35,282 nt of DNA from PKWO01 sp036561005 (GTDB taxonomy: Bacteria; Pseudomonadota; Gammaproteobacteria; Burkholderiales; Burkholderiaceae_D): positions 1-35,282 of the forward strand of contig DATBQE010000096.1 of assembly GCA_036561005.1 (NCBI GenBank). Direction: 5' to 3'. Within the stretch, counting starts at the first letter, position 1, and each line of letters starts with the position of its first letter. The translations under genes were made by a program, and so were the position numbers. Below are positions 17,559-25,685 of this stretch, in pieces. Under the pieces are notes generated by a model that was not told the origin of the DNA, searched no databases, and was given only the letters and a program-made list of their open reading frames with translations.

Positions 17559-17939
17559 GTGCCGACCTCGGTAGTGCTCCTGACTGGCAGGCTGGCGGCG
17601 CTTCGCGAAGCGGCAATCGCCGCCAGACTTGACCCCGCTTATTCCACCGCCCTGATCCTCGAAGGCCTGGCTTCCGGCACGGCGGAACTTGAGACCCTGG
17701 CTGCAGCTGCGGCTTTTCCCCTGATCCGAGTCGCACCGGCCTGCATGTGCTGCGTGGGAAACCTGACCCTGCGGGTACATCTGAACCGCCTGCTTCGTCT
17801 CATGCCGCAACGCCTGTATATCAGCCTCGCAAGCGACGAACACATCGACAAAATCCGCACGTTTCTGACTTCACCGCCGTACGACGGCTTGTTGAAACTG
17901 GAAAACACTGTCGATTGCAACGACAAATCCGCCGATTAG
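17559..17939 (+). CDS. Degenerate CobW/COG0523-like protein with CxCC motif
   Basis: 126 residues from a GTG at 17559. The opening VVLLTGRLAALREA occupies the place of the P-loop of G3E GTPases, but the GxxxxGKT residues are missing. Later, ACMCCVGNLTLRVHLNRLLR matches the metal-binding CxCC segment of CobW/YeiR-type metal chaperones and its following helix. The GTPase switch and C-terminal domain are absent. It may therefore be a minimal metal-binding remnant or a specialised small protein rather than a GTPase. It follows the NtrX-like gene by 35 bases on the same strand. Family assignment is by motif recognition only. Confidence 0.5.
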   Translation: MPTSVVLLTGRLAALREAAIAARLDPAYSTALILEGLASGTAELETLAAAAAFPLIRVAPACMCCVGNLTLRVHLNRLLRLMPQRLYISLASDEHIDKIRTFLTSPPYDGLLKLENTVDCNDKSAD

Positions 17940-18182
17940 GGCCATGCCGGCATTGCCGTTCCGGCATTGTTGCAAAAACAAGCCCAGCCGCACCGCCGCC
18001 CGTTTGGAACTCATTTGCGCCGGAACGCTCAAACTTTGGCGCGACAAACCGTTAACTAATGTAAAGAATCACATCTCACGTATCTTTCAGCGTCATTATT
18101 TAGTAATATTTTCTTGCGACAACTTGAAATAGGTCCTCCAAAGCTCCACCTTTTGCGTTAATACGATAAACCCGCAAGAACG

Positions 18183-18200
18183 GTCGATTTCAAAATCGAC
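18183..18200. promoter_or_regulatory. Perfect 8-bp inverted repeat upstream of the DUF3567 gene
   Basis: GTCGATTT (18183-18190) and AAATCGAC (18193-18200) form a perfect inverted repeat with a two-base centre, 38 bases before the start codon at 18239. There is no T-run, so an intrinsic terminator is unlikely. The size and placement fit an operator for a dimeric repressor, or a 5'-UTR hairpin. The surrounding 17940-18238 stretch is A/T-rich with no gene. Confidence 0.4.
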
Positions 18201-18238
18201 AGATTTTCGAATCGTCCGATATCGCCCAAGGAGCAATC

Positions 18239-18496
18239 ATGAACTTGATCTATAACAGCGAACAATACAGCGTCGTCGAATTCGGTATCGACAGCGACCA
18301 GGAAGCGCTTCGTTCAGGTGGCTATGAAATTACGGATAAATCGGGCAAGCGCGAGATTTTCATACGCGGCACCATGGCGGAAATCTTCCGCGAAAACGTC
18401 AAAAATCTGATTGCCTCGGAACCGAGTGTCGAAGACATCGACGATTTTCTCGGCAAATACGATGCCGTCATGGGCAATCGCGTCATCTATCATTGA
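18239..18496 (+). CDS. DUF3567 family protein
   Basis: 85 residues, starting MNLIYNSEQYSVVEFGID and containing GYEITDKSGKREIFIRG and PSVEDIDDFLGKYD, the conserved pattern of DUF3567, a short Burkholderiales family of unknown function. AAGGAG lies seven bases before the ATG. No membrane segment or signal. The TrmB-like gene starts 38 bases downstream on the same strand, so the two may share a transcript. Confidence 0.85.
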   Translation: MNLIYNSEQYSVVEFGIDSDQEALRSGGYEITDKSGKREIFIRGTMAEIFRENVKNLIASEPSVEDIDDFLGKYDAVMGNRVIYH

Positions 18497-18534
18497 TTGG
18501 GGCAGTAAAGTAAACGCAATCCCGTCTGCCTTCA

Positions 18535-19206
18535 ATGCAGGGTAACTCGGCGCCTGTCACCAGTTCGCAAGTTCAGGCACACGAGGGCTTGCATGCGTTG
18601 GTCGAGCGGCATGCCGCCCATGCCTACCGCAAGCCGGTTGCGCCTTATAACCGCAGCGCCTTCGAGTCCAGCATTGCGCGTTGGCGCGCATGCGGCAGTG
18701 CACCGCTGATTCTCGATGCCGGTTGCGGCGTCGGATTATCGACCTTGCATCTCGCTGCGCAATTCCCCGATCACTTTGTCATCGGCGTTGACCAGTCGGC
18801 CGACCGTATCGCGCGTAATACGCATTGGGACGGTGTGCGGCCTGACAACTTCCTGTGGGTACGTGCCGATCTGGTCGATTATTGGCGCCTGATGCAGCAA
18901 GCCGGCATCAGGCCGGTGCGCCACTATGTGCTCTACCCCAACCCCTGGCCGAAGATCGGCCAGGTACAACGGCGCTGGCATGGCCATCCGGTTTTCCCGA
19001 CTGTCGTGGCATTGGGCGGCCATTTCGAATGCCGCAGTAATTGGGATATCTATATCGACGAATGCAGCTCGGCGCTGATCCAATTGAGCGGGCGCAGTGT
19101 GCAGTCCGGCCGCTACGTTACGGACCTGCCGATAACGCCTTTCGAAAGCAAGTATCTCGAATCGGGACACGCATTGTGGCGCTGCACGGCTACGTTGGAG
19201 ACTTGA
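18535..19206 (+). CDS. TrmB-like SAM-dependent methyltransferase
   Basis: 223 residues. The SAM-binding glycine loop is LILDAGCGVGLST, and VIGVDQSADRI is the following acidic strand. LYPNPWPKIGQVQRRWHGHP corresponds to the F-PDPWPKKRHHKRR block of tRNA (guanine-46-N7) methyltransferases. In TrmB a TD..Y motif follows the second half; here that position reads SNWDIY, so substrate binding may differ. It may be a paralogue rather than the housekeeping TrmB. No ribosome site is clear before the ATG. The stop codon directly abuts the end of the convergent HDOD gene. Confidence 0.7.
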   Translation: MQGNSAPVTSSQVQAHEGLHALVERHAAHAYRKPVAPYNRSAFESSIARWRACGSAPLILDAGCGVGLSTLHLAAQFPDHFVIGVDQSADRIARNTHWDGVRPDNFLWVRADLVDYWRLMQQAGIRPVRHYVLYPNPWPKIGQVQRRWHGHPVFPTVVALGGHFECRSNWDIYIDECSSALIQLSGRSVQSGRYVTDLPITPFESKYLESGHALWRCTATLET

Positions 19207-20547
19207 CTAGGCACCAGACCGCATGGCGTTGTCGGTCCAGGCAAACGCCTCGGCCCAGGCTGATGCAATGCCTTGCTCCGGCAAAGCGAGCTTGCTTGCC
19301 AGGCGCACGATCGCATCCTCACGCCCTTTTTCCATGGCGATCGCCAACATCAGGTATTGCCCGAGCGGCCCTTCGCTATGCAGCAGAACGTCGCGCATCG
19401 CATCGGAAAGGCGCAAGCGCTCGAGCACGCGCGCCATCGGCATGCCGAGCATGCTGTCGAGCAGGGAAAGCAAGCCAACCAGGAACAGTTCTTCGCATTC
19501 GAGTTTGCTGAAGCGATCGCGCACCACAAGTTCGAGGAATCGTCCGCGTGCCAGGGCCAGTTCGAGGAGGATCGCGTCGCGTGGCGCGTCGACCCCGGCG
19601 CGATACATGCCAACCGATAGCCAGCGATACAATTCCTGCCGGCCCAGTATCATCACAGCCTGATCAATGCTGGCGACAGGCTTGGCCAAACCCTGCATGG
19701 GCGAGTTGGCCATTGCCACGATTTTCAGTGCGACTTCGGGGTGGCGCTTGGCCGTCTCGGTGATTTCGTCGAGATCGGCATCGCGGCGGATCAGATTGAG
19801 CATTTCGATCAGTGCCATGCGCCCCTGGCTGATTTCGCAGGGCTGTTGTTCGGTATCGGTACTGGTGGTGAACGGCCCCACGCAGTAATCGGCGCCGCGT
19901 GCGGTACATAACCTGCGCTCGGGCCAGCTGCCCAGCCCGTCAACGACGATCTCGATACCCGGATGGTTGCGTTTGAGGCGCGCCATCGCCATCTCGAAAT
20001 TGCTCAGGGAATAAGAGGCAAATTCAATGATCGCCATATCGGCATTGTCGAACAACGGGTCGGCATCGGGGCCGATTTCGATTCCCGTCAGCGCCACCCG
20101 TGCCCCGGCGCCCCGTATGGATTTGCAGACTTCGGACCAACGCGACAGGCCTTCCGCGTCCTGCGGCGGGCAATCGAGCATGAAAACGGTATGCGGGGCA
20201 ACCAGCTTGCGAAAGTCGGCGCGAAACCAATTTTGCGCCACGATCGGCACCATTGCCAGCCGACGTTCGGCGAACCCCGCAAGATCCTCTGCCAGCAAGG
20301 CATCGCACGCCATGCGTACCTTGGGCGGATCGATGGAATCGCTCAAGGCGGTGGTAAACCGGTATCCGGCAATGCGTGTCTTGCTGTCGACAATTTCTTC
20401 ACGTCGCACAGCGAGTGCGGGGATGACGGAAGCCGTTGTATTCGCGCGCTGCGCGTCCTCTCCGGTACGGCGCTCTCGTCCGAAAGGATCGGGATTGACC
20501 GACACCGGCTGGCTAGCGCCCATCCACCGTTTGAATGCCTGAAACAT
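19207..20547 (-). CDS. HDOD-domain signalling protein with degenerate EAL domain
   Basis: 446 residues. A non-conserved N-terminus (1-50) is followed by an EAL-like fold (about 55-240) in which the EAL, DDFG and catalytic lysine motifs are replaced (for example AGYRFTTALS and IEIVVDGLGSW). It therefore cannot be an active c-di-GMP phosphodiesterase. The C-terminal HDOD domain (about 245-440) shows PEVALKIVAMANSP and the DQAVMILGRQELYRWLS block. The layout is that of YuxH-type proteins. A ribosome site GAGG lies six bases before the ATG at 20547. A paralogue with better kept EAL features lies at 25686. Likely a non-enzymatic signalling scaffold; the pathway is unknown. Confidence 0.8.
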   Translation of the reverse strand: MFQAFKRWMGASQPVSVNPDPFGRERRTGEDAQRANTTASVIPALAVRREEIVDSKTRIAGYRFTTALSDSIDPPKVRMACDALLAEDLAGFAERRLAMVPIVAQNWFRADFRKLVAPHTVFMLDCPPQDAEGLSRWSEVCKSIRGAGARVALTGIEIGPDADPLFDNADMAIIEFASYSLSNFEMAMARLKRNHPGIEIVVDGLGSWPERRLCTARGADYCVGPFTTSTDTEQQPCEISQGRMALIEMLNLIRRDADLDEITETAKRHPEVALKIVAMANSPMQGLAKPVASIDQAVMILGRQELYRWLSVGMYRAGVDAPRDAILLELALARGRFLELVVRDRFSKLECEELFLVGLLSLLDSMLGMPMARVLERLRLSDAMRDVLLHSEGPLGQYLMLAIAMEKGREDAIVRLASKLALPEQGIASAWAEAFAWTDNAMRSGA

Positions 20548-20762
20548 CGTCAGCCTCGAACTAGTTCACGGATTAGGCCCGTCGCTGGCGCCATGGAAAC
20601 CTTTACTTTCAATTATACGGACACGAAGAAATTCCTCCCCGTGTATTTGTCATGTTGCAACGGTTCGGTGCGAGATTTATTGATCCAGCTCAAAATAGTT
20701 GAGTTGGAGCCTAAATCGGCTTCCAAACGGTTATGGTGACCACCCATCCCTGCCAAATTTGC

Positions 20763-20792
20763 TTGTCTATCGGCTGAAAAGAGCACTACTAT
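20763..20792 (+). promoter_or_regulatory. Possible promoter of the LysR gene
   Basis: TTGTCT (20763-20768) and TACTAT (20787-20792) are 18 bases apart, 31 bases before the LysR start codon. The match is moderate. The rest of the 20548-20822 gap, which separates divergent genes, shows no further feature. Confidence 0.35.
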
Positions 20793-20822
20793 TCCTTTAT
20801 CGACAATAATCCGAAGAGAATC

Positions 20823-21740
20823 ATGGATCGATTGCAGTCAATGCGGGTTTTCGCCAAGGTCGTCGAGCAAGGCAGCTTCGCACGCGCCGGCACGATGCTG
20901 GAGCTGTCAAACGCCGTCGTGACGCGTCATGTGGCCGATCTTGAAGCCCACCTCGGTACGCGCTTGCTCAATCGCACCACGCGCCGTCTGTCGCTGACGG
21001 AAACCGGCATGGCCTATCTGGAGCGCGTCAAACAAATCCTGCAAGACGTCGACGATGCCGACGCCATCGCCTCGGCCCAGGCGAAGAATCCCAGCGGCAC
21101 CTTGCGCGTCTACTCGCACCTCGGCTTCGGCCAGATGCAACTGGCGAAGCTGTTGCCCGAATATGCACAGAAATTTCCCGATGTGACGCTCGACGTCACG
21201 CTGTCGGACCGCGATGTGGATCTCGTTGAGGAAGGCTTCGATATCGGTATTTTCATCGGCTTGCAGCGTTTCGACGTGAGCATGATTTCGCGCCAGATCG
21301 GCACGACCGAGGTGGTGCTGTGTGCATCTCCCGGTTACCTGGAGAAGCACGGCGCGCCGCGCGTTCCGGAAGACGTGTCACGCCATGCCTGTCTGAATTT
21401 CTCGTTCGAGCAACTGCGCCATCGCTGGCCAATAGAGGGGCCGGACGGCACCACCGTGCACATTCCCGTGACCAGCAAAATGGTGTCCAATAGCGGCGAG
21501 TTGTTGCGCCAATGCGCCATGGCCGGCATGGGCATTGTGATCCGGCCGTCGTTCAGCCTGTCCGACGATCTGGTGTGCGGTCGGCTGGTACGGCTGCTGC
21601 CGGAATATCATCTGGGACAAATGAGTGTCATGATGGTGTACCCAAGCCGCCGTCTGCTATCGGCCACGGTGCGCAGCTTTGTCGATTTCATCAGCCTGCA
21701 CTATCCGCACCCGGAGCGCGACCCCTGGCTGATGACGTGA
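20823..21740 (+). CDS. LysR-family transcriptional regulator
   Basis: 305 residues, standard LTTR length. The N-terminal winged helix (1-60; MDRLQSMRVFAKVVEQGSFA, LNRTTRRLSLTETG) is followed by a two-lobed effector-binding domain, including GTLRVYSHLGFGQ and the GMGIVIRPSF segment. The sequence is close to the AaeR/DmlR-like group common in Burkholderiales. It lies upstream of, and convergent with, the phnN fusion gene, and divergent from the HDOD gene at 20547, which is its most likely neighbour target. The effector is unknown. GAAGAGAA precedes the ATG. Confidence 0.9.
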   Translation: MDRLQSMRVFAKVVEQGSFARAGTMLELSNAVVTRHVADLEAHLGTRLLNRTTRRLSLTETGMAYLERVKQILQDVDDADAIASAQAKNPSGTLRVYSHLGFGQMQLAKLLPEYAQKFPDVTLDVTLSDRDVDLVEEGFDIGIFIGLQRFDVSMISRQIGTTEVVLCASPGYLEKHGAPRVPEDVSRHACLNFSFEQLRHRWPIEGPDGTTVHIPVTSKMVSNSGELLRQCAMAGMGIVIRPSFSLSDDLVCGRLVRLLPEYHLGQMSVMMVYPSRRLLSATVRSFVDFISLHYPHPERDPWLMT

Positions 21741-21746
21741 AGCGAT

Positions 21747-21901
21747 CTAGCCCGGATATTTCACCGGATCGGCCAGAAATCTGAAAATATGGCATATGTC
21801 TACTGAGTGTTCAGTATGCCGGGAAGCAAATCCAATTTTTACCGTGGGCCTGGGCCGATGCTAGCGCACCATTGCGCGTTCCGAAGAAATATCCGGGCTA
21901 G
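21747..21901. mobile_element. MITE-like element with 16-bp terminal inverted repeats
   Basis: CTAGCCCGGATATTTC (21747-21762) is repeated in perfect inverse as GAAATATCCGGGCTAG (21886-21901), enclosing 123 bases with no open reading frame. Inside, ACTGA/TCAGT (21802-21806, 21811-21815) plus GGCAT/ATGCC (21791-21795, 21816-21820) form a bulged hairpin. From memory, ends of the form TGAAATATCCGGGCTA occur in IS1380-family elements, so this may be a non-autonomous derivative. No clear target-site duplication was found. The right arm contains the stop codon of the phnN fusion gene. Confidence 0.55.
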
Positions 21902-23169
21902 CGCTTTGTCAGTAGATCAAGCACGCGCTGGCCGGCGGTATCGAGTTTGCCGCTATTGTCGATGCGAATTACCTGCGGCGATTCCGGCGCCGGAAACTCG
22001 CCGGCGCGGCTGATGCGACGCAGCAGCGCCGCGCCCGATTCGCGCCCGCGCGCCACCAGACGCTGTTCCAGCAAGGCCTGCTCGGCCTCGACCCAGATCA
22101 CCTGAGCTTGCGGATACAACTGCTGCAACTGCGGCACATATTCACGCGAACCGTTGACGATCACGTCGCGCCCTGCTCTCAAATCGGCCTCGATGCCGCG
22201 CGGCACACCGTAGCATAAATCGTTGGTCTGCCATTGCATCGCAAAATTGCCGGCGGCGGCCAGATTCCAGAACGTTGCCGCGTCCACGGCATCGTGCTCA
22301 TGACCGGAACCTGCCGGACGCGTCACGGTGCGGCGCGCGAAGATCACCGTATCCTGCTGCTGCAGGCGTTGCTGCACCCATTGCAGCAGGCTGTCCTTGC
22401 CGGCTCCCGATGGCCCGACGAAAAAGAAAAGACGACCGGTACGCGGCAAGCTTGCCTGTGCCATACGGTCGCCAAAGGGGAAGCTGCGCCAGGCAACAAA
22501 CGGCCCGCCGGGTTCCACTTCACGGAAGATTGTCAGGCGATCGATCACGAAAGGCGTTTGCTCGATGACCTGCGAAAAATGCTGCTCGGCGGCACGCCGC
22601 AGAGTGTACGTAGTGTCCGCATCGAGCGGGGACAAATCGTCGGACAGAGTCAGGTGGAATTGATATTCTTCCTCGGTGTAGGGATAGCCCCAACGCTGCA
22701 GCAAGGCTTCCTGGCGCGCACTCAGGCCGCGTCGACGGCGTGTCGCCAACTCAGCCTCGCCGGGGGTGGTGCGCAGGATATCGAAGTAAATGACACAGCG
22801 CATGGCCAGGGAAGCAAGTTCCTCTTGCGCACCTTCGGGACGCAGGGCCAGGAAATCGGCCAAGGGCTTGACGCTGACTGCAGGCACGGAAATGCTGCGC
22901 TGAACCTGGCAAAATGCCGCCGCCATCGCCTCCAGATTTGCTTCGGAAAAGCCGGGAGCCAGATGAAACGGCGCCTTGAGCGTGGCATGAAAGCCGTAAC
23001 GCCGCGCATCGGTTGTAAGCTTGCCCAGCATCAGTTGCGCAATACCCGGTATCTTGTCTTGCGTGAGTATCAGGTCGTGTACGGCGTCGCGGCCGAGCCA
23101 GGCACTGCCGGCCTCGAACCAGGGCGAACCCGGTGGCGGAGAAAAATAAACAGCATAGCGTGTTGGCAT
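21898..23169 (-). CDS. phnN: DUF1045 2H-phosphoesterase-like domain fused to PhnN (ribose 1,5-bisphosphokinase)
   Basis: 423 residues from the ATG at 23169. The first 240 residues form a DUF1045 domain starting MPTRYAVYFSPPPGSPW, with two H-x-T motifs (H61-A-T in YGFHATLKAPF, H172-L-T in YQFHLTLSD) that define the 2H phosphoesterase superfamily. Residues about 246-423 form PhnN: P-loop FVGPSGAGKDS (250-260), RRTVTRP, and VIVNGSREYVPQL, which makes PRPP from ribose 1,5-bisphosphate and ATP in the C-P lyase pathway. The two domains are usually separate adjacent genes. The start is chosen by domain boundary, as no ribosome site is clear; a start at 23253 would add 28 residues. It follows phnM by 118 bases on the same strand. 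The TAG stop lies in an inverted repeat. Confidence 0.85.
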   Translation of the reverse strand: MPTRYAVYFSPPPGSPWFEAGSAWLGRDAVHDLILTQDKIPGIAQLMLGKLTTDARRYGFHATLKAPFHLAPGFSEANLEAMAAAFCQVQRSISVPAVSVKPLADFLALRPEGAQEELASLAMRCVIYFDILRTTPGEAELATRRRRGLSARQEALLQRWGYPYTEEEYQFHLTLSDDLSPLDADTTYTLRRAAEQHFSQVIEQTPFVIDRLTIFREVEPGGPFVAWRSFPFGDRMAQASLPRTGRLFFFVGPSGAGKDSLLQWVQQRLQQQDTVIFARRTVTRPAGSGHEHDAVDAATFWNLAAAGNFAMQWQTNDLCYGVPRGIEADLRAGRDVIVNGSREYVPQLQQLYPQAQVIWVEAEQALLEQRLVARGRESGAALLRRISRAGEFPAPESPQVIRIDNSGKLDTAGQRVLDLLTKR

Positions 23170-23287
23170 AAGTGTCGGCAATAAAGTCGATGCATGTGGC
23201 GTTTCATGCTCGCGTAGGTGCTCGGGTAGATGAGCGGGCACAAAGGCGGGCATGTGGCTCAGGAGGCAACCGACTATGCCATACGCA

Positions 23288-24511
23288 TTATGCAGCCATG
23301 GAATAGCTGCGGCGCAATTCCATGCGCAGAGGCTCTGCGCAGTAAGCGACGCGGCCGCCCGCGATCGTGGCAACCAGACGCGCCCGTCCTCCCTGCCCCG
23401 GTTCGACCAGAAGCAGGTCGGCACGGCTACCGGTGGCAATGCGACCGCGATCTGCCAGTCCGAGCGCAGCTGCCGGGCTTTCCGACACCATGCGCCACGC
23501 TTCGGCCAGCGTGCACGCGCCTTCGTGGGCCAACTTGAACGGCGCATGCAACATTGCAGGGTAATAATAATCGGAAACCATGATGTCGCACATGCCGCTG
23601 CGCACTGCATCGATGGTGGCCAGACCGCCGCGATGGCTGCCGCCCAACAGGACATTGGGTGCGCCCATGATGACGCGGTTGTCCATGGCCAGTGCGCTGA
23701 ACAGTGCGTCCTGGTTCATTGGAAATTCGCTGATTGTCACACCCAGGTCCTGATAGCGTTCGCGTTCGTGGCAGCTCATGTCGTCGTGCGATGCCATCGG
23801 CACACGATGCTTGCGGCAGGCTTCGGCCAGTCTTTCGATAGCGGGCGGCACCTCGGTGGAACGGGCCTCGGCCTTTCTCAGGCGTGCCCTGAAGGTATCG
23901 ACGTCGCAACGAGCGCGCGCTGCGTAGGCGGCAAGCTTCTCGGGCCGGGCGCATCCCGCGACGATGGTTGGCAAGTGTTCGTTGAAAGCGAAGAAATCGA
24001 TACGGCCCTGGGCAATCCATGACAACGCATCGGTAACGCCTTCGAGATGGTGGTTCTCGAAGCGAAGATGGATGCGATGGTCGACGTGATTATCCTGCCG
24101 CTCATGCGCTACCTGATTCAACAGCGCCAGCGCCGCTTCTCTCCCACGCAAGCCGCCTTCCCAGCTATAGGCCAGACCGTGGCAGGCGGTGGTGATGCCG
24201 TTGGCAGCCAACTGGCGGTCGGTATCGGTCAGTGCGATATCATGCGCGAACAGGGTATCGGGGCGCGGCTGAAGCTGACGCTCGAACGCATCACCGTGCA
24301 GGTCGACGATGCCGGGCAGGACCAGCAAGCCGCCGGCGTCAAAATTCGCCCCATCAGTGCCGCTCTTGAGAGGACGGCCGACGTGATCGATGCGCGCACC
24401 GTACAGAGCCACATCGGCTGTCTCCCAATCGGCGGCGGCGCCGCCGCGCTGGACCAGACCGGTGCCGCCATGTACGAAGAGCCGAGAGTCAAAATTGTCG
24501 CGTGCGTTCAT
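23288..24511 (-). CDS. phnM: PhnM-like amidohydrolase (alpha-D-ribose 1-methylphosphonate 5-triphosphate diphosphatase)
   Basis: 407 residues from the ATG at 24511, which has an AGGTGG ribosome site. The amidohydrolase fold shows the metal-binding VDLHGD motif after LLVLPGI, then ANGITTACHG, MASHDDMS, SEFPMN, and a C-terminal SDYYYP...LGLADRGRIATGSRADLLLV closing the composite sandwich. This is the COG3454 PhnM pattern: removal of diphosphate from ribose 1-methylphosphonate 5-triphosphate during phosphonate breakdown. Other phn genes (phnGHIJKL) are not in the window. It lies upstream of the DUF1045-PhnN gene, forming a probable two-gene operon. Confidence 0.88.
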   Translation of the reverse strand: MNARDNFDSRLFVHGGTGLVQRGGAAADWETADVALYGARIDHVGRPLKSGTDGANFDAGGLLVLPGIVDLHGDAFERQLQPRPDTLFAHDIALTDTDRQLAANGITTACHGLAYSWEGGLRGREAALALLNQVAHERQDNHVDHRIHLRFENHHLEGVTDALSWIAQGRIDFFAFNEHLPTIVAGCARPEKLAAYAARARCDVDTFRARLRKAEARSTEVPPAIERLAEACRKHRVPMASHDDMSCHERERYQDLGVTISEFPMNQDALFSALAMDNRVIMGAPNVLLGGSHRGGLATIDAVRSGMCDIMVSDYYYPAMLHAPFKLAHEGACTLAEAWRMVSESPAAALGLADRGRIATGSRADLLLVEPGQGGRARLVATIAGGRVAYCAEPLRMELRRSYSMAA

Positions 24512-24706
24512 AAACCACCTGATTTGAATATCGATAGGAATGGCTGCCATGCTAGCCCGCCAATATGACTGGCCTTTGACATCGATCAGGAGATGTTGTT
24601 TCACAACAGCGCTCGCGTCTGCGATGGAATTGCCGGTAGGGAATTTCACTTCGCTAATGATGGTATTCTTGACCAAATCCTCATTTCTCGATGCCTCCAG
24701 AGCGCC

Positions 24707-25474
24707 ATGTGCCAATTGCTAGGAATGAACTGCAATGTCCCTACCGATATTGTGTTCAGCTTCACCGGTTTCGCCGAACGCGGCGGTGGTTGCGATACCC
24801 ACAAGGATGGTTGGGGTATTGCTTTCTTCGAAGGCGCGGGCGTGCGGCATTTTGTCGACCATGAAGCGGCCATCAAGTCCCCCATGGCGGACCTGATCCG
24901 GCGTTGGCCGATCAAATCGAAAAACGTCATTTCTCATATCCGCAAGGCAACGCAGGGTCAGATCGCCCTGGAAAACTGCCATCCTTTTGTGCGTGAATTG
25001 TGGGGACGTTATTGGGTCTTTGCCCATAACGGCGACCTGAAAGACTTCCAGCCGGTGATAGATGGCCCATACCGGCCGGTCGGGCAGACCGACAGCGAAC
25101 GTGCCTTTTGCCATATCCTGCAGACATTGCGTCGGCGGTTCGGCGAGCAAATCCCCGCCCTGCCGCAACTCAGGGATGCCCTCGCCGCTCTGACGGCTGA
25201 AATTTCCGCGCATGGCCCCTTCAACATGCTGCTGTCGGACGGCTCGGCCTTGTTCGCCCATTGCTCGACCAATCTGTTTTATCTGGTACGCCAGTATCCG
25301 TTTGCCAAGGCCAAATTGGCCGACAACGATATTCACATCGATTTTTCCGAAGTCACGACGCCGCAGGACCGCGTCGCAGTCATCGTGACCCAACCGCTGA
25401 CTGACAATGAAACCTGGGTGCAGTTTGGAATTGGCGAAATGAAAATGTTCGTTGACGGCAACCCAGTCGCCTGA
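24707..25474 (+). CDS. Class II glutamine amidotransferase (YafJ-like)
   Basis: 255 residues from the ATG at 24707, chosen because class II amidotransferases need Cys at position 2 (MCQLLGMNC). Family blocks include DGWGIAFFEG, SHIRKATQG, ENCHPF and FAHNGDL, the last forming the oxyanion/substrate region. No synthase domain follows, so the amide acceptor is unknown; relatives include YafJ and ergothioneine-type EgtC. The protein is cytoplasmic. It is divergent from phnM with a 195-base gap. A longer in-frame start at 24593 would bury the catalytic Cys and is rejected. The ribosome site is weak. Confidence 0.85.
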   Translation: MCQLLGMNCNVPTDIVFSFTGFAERGGGCDTHKDGWGIAFFEGAGVRHFVDHEAAIKSPMADLIRRWPIKSKNVISHIRKATQGQIALENCHPFVRELWGRYWVFAHNGDLKDFQPVIDGPYRPVGQTDSERAFCHILQTLRRRFGEQIPALPQLRDALAALTAEISAHGPFNMLLSDGSALFAHCSTNLFYLVRQYPFAKAKLADNDIHIDFSEVTTPQDRVAVIVTQPLTDNETWVQFGIGEMKMFVDGNPVA

Positions 25475-25685
25475 AGCGAGCCAGAAACCCAGGCACCCGT
25501 ATGCTGAAGCTCGCTGTTCGCGAAATCATTCGCGCAGCATGAATTGCGACAGTTTTATGCAGCGCAACATAGAAATTTTCGGGCGTAAAAAGGAAATAGG
25601 CTACAGTAGAGTCGAGTGGTACCTGTAGAGTGCCGCATAGATAACATGCGCCAAACGCCAACCTGAGAGCGACGCCCGCCACACC

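Noticed and set aside
19041..20739. Long plus-strand frames opposite the HDOD gene (19041-19511, 19963-20739)
   Set aside because: They lie antisense to a well-supported gene and encode Arg/His-rich, family-less sequence typical of shadows.
21747..21901. Inverted repeat as a bidirectional terminator between convergent genes
   Set aside because: The arms are separated by 123 bases and no T-run follows either arm, so a terminator hairpin is unlikely.
23170..23655. Longer N-terminus for the DUF1045-PhnN gene
   Set aside because: The extension runs through the coding region of phnM in another frame and has no recognisable protein features.
25519..25534. CGCGAA-ATCA-TTCGCG hairpin as terminator of the amidotransferase gene
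   Set aside because: Six-base stem without a T-run, 45 bases after the stop; too weak to call.
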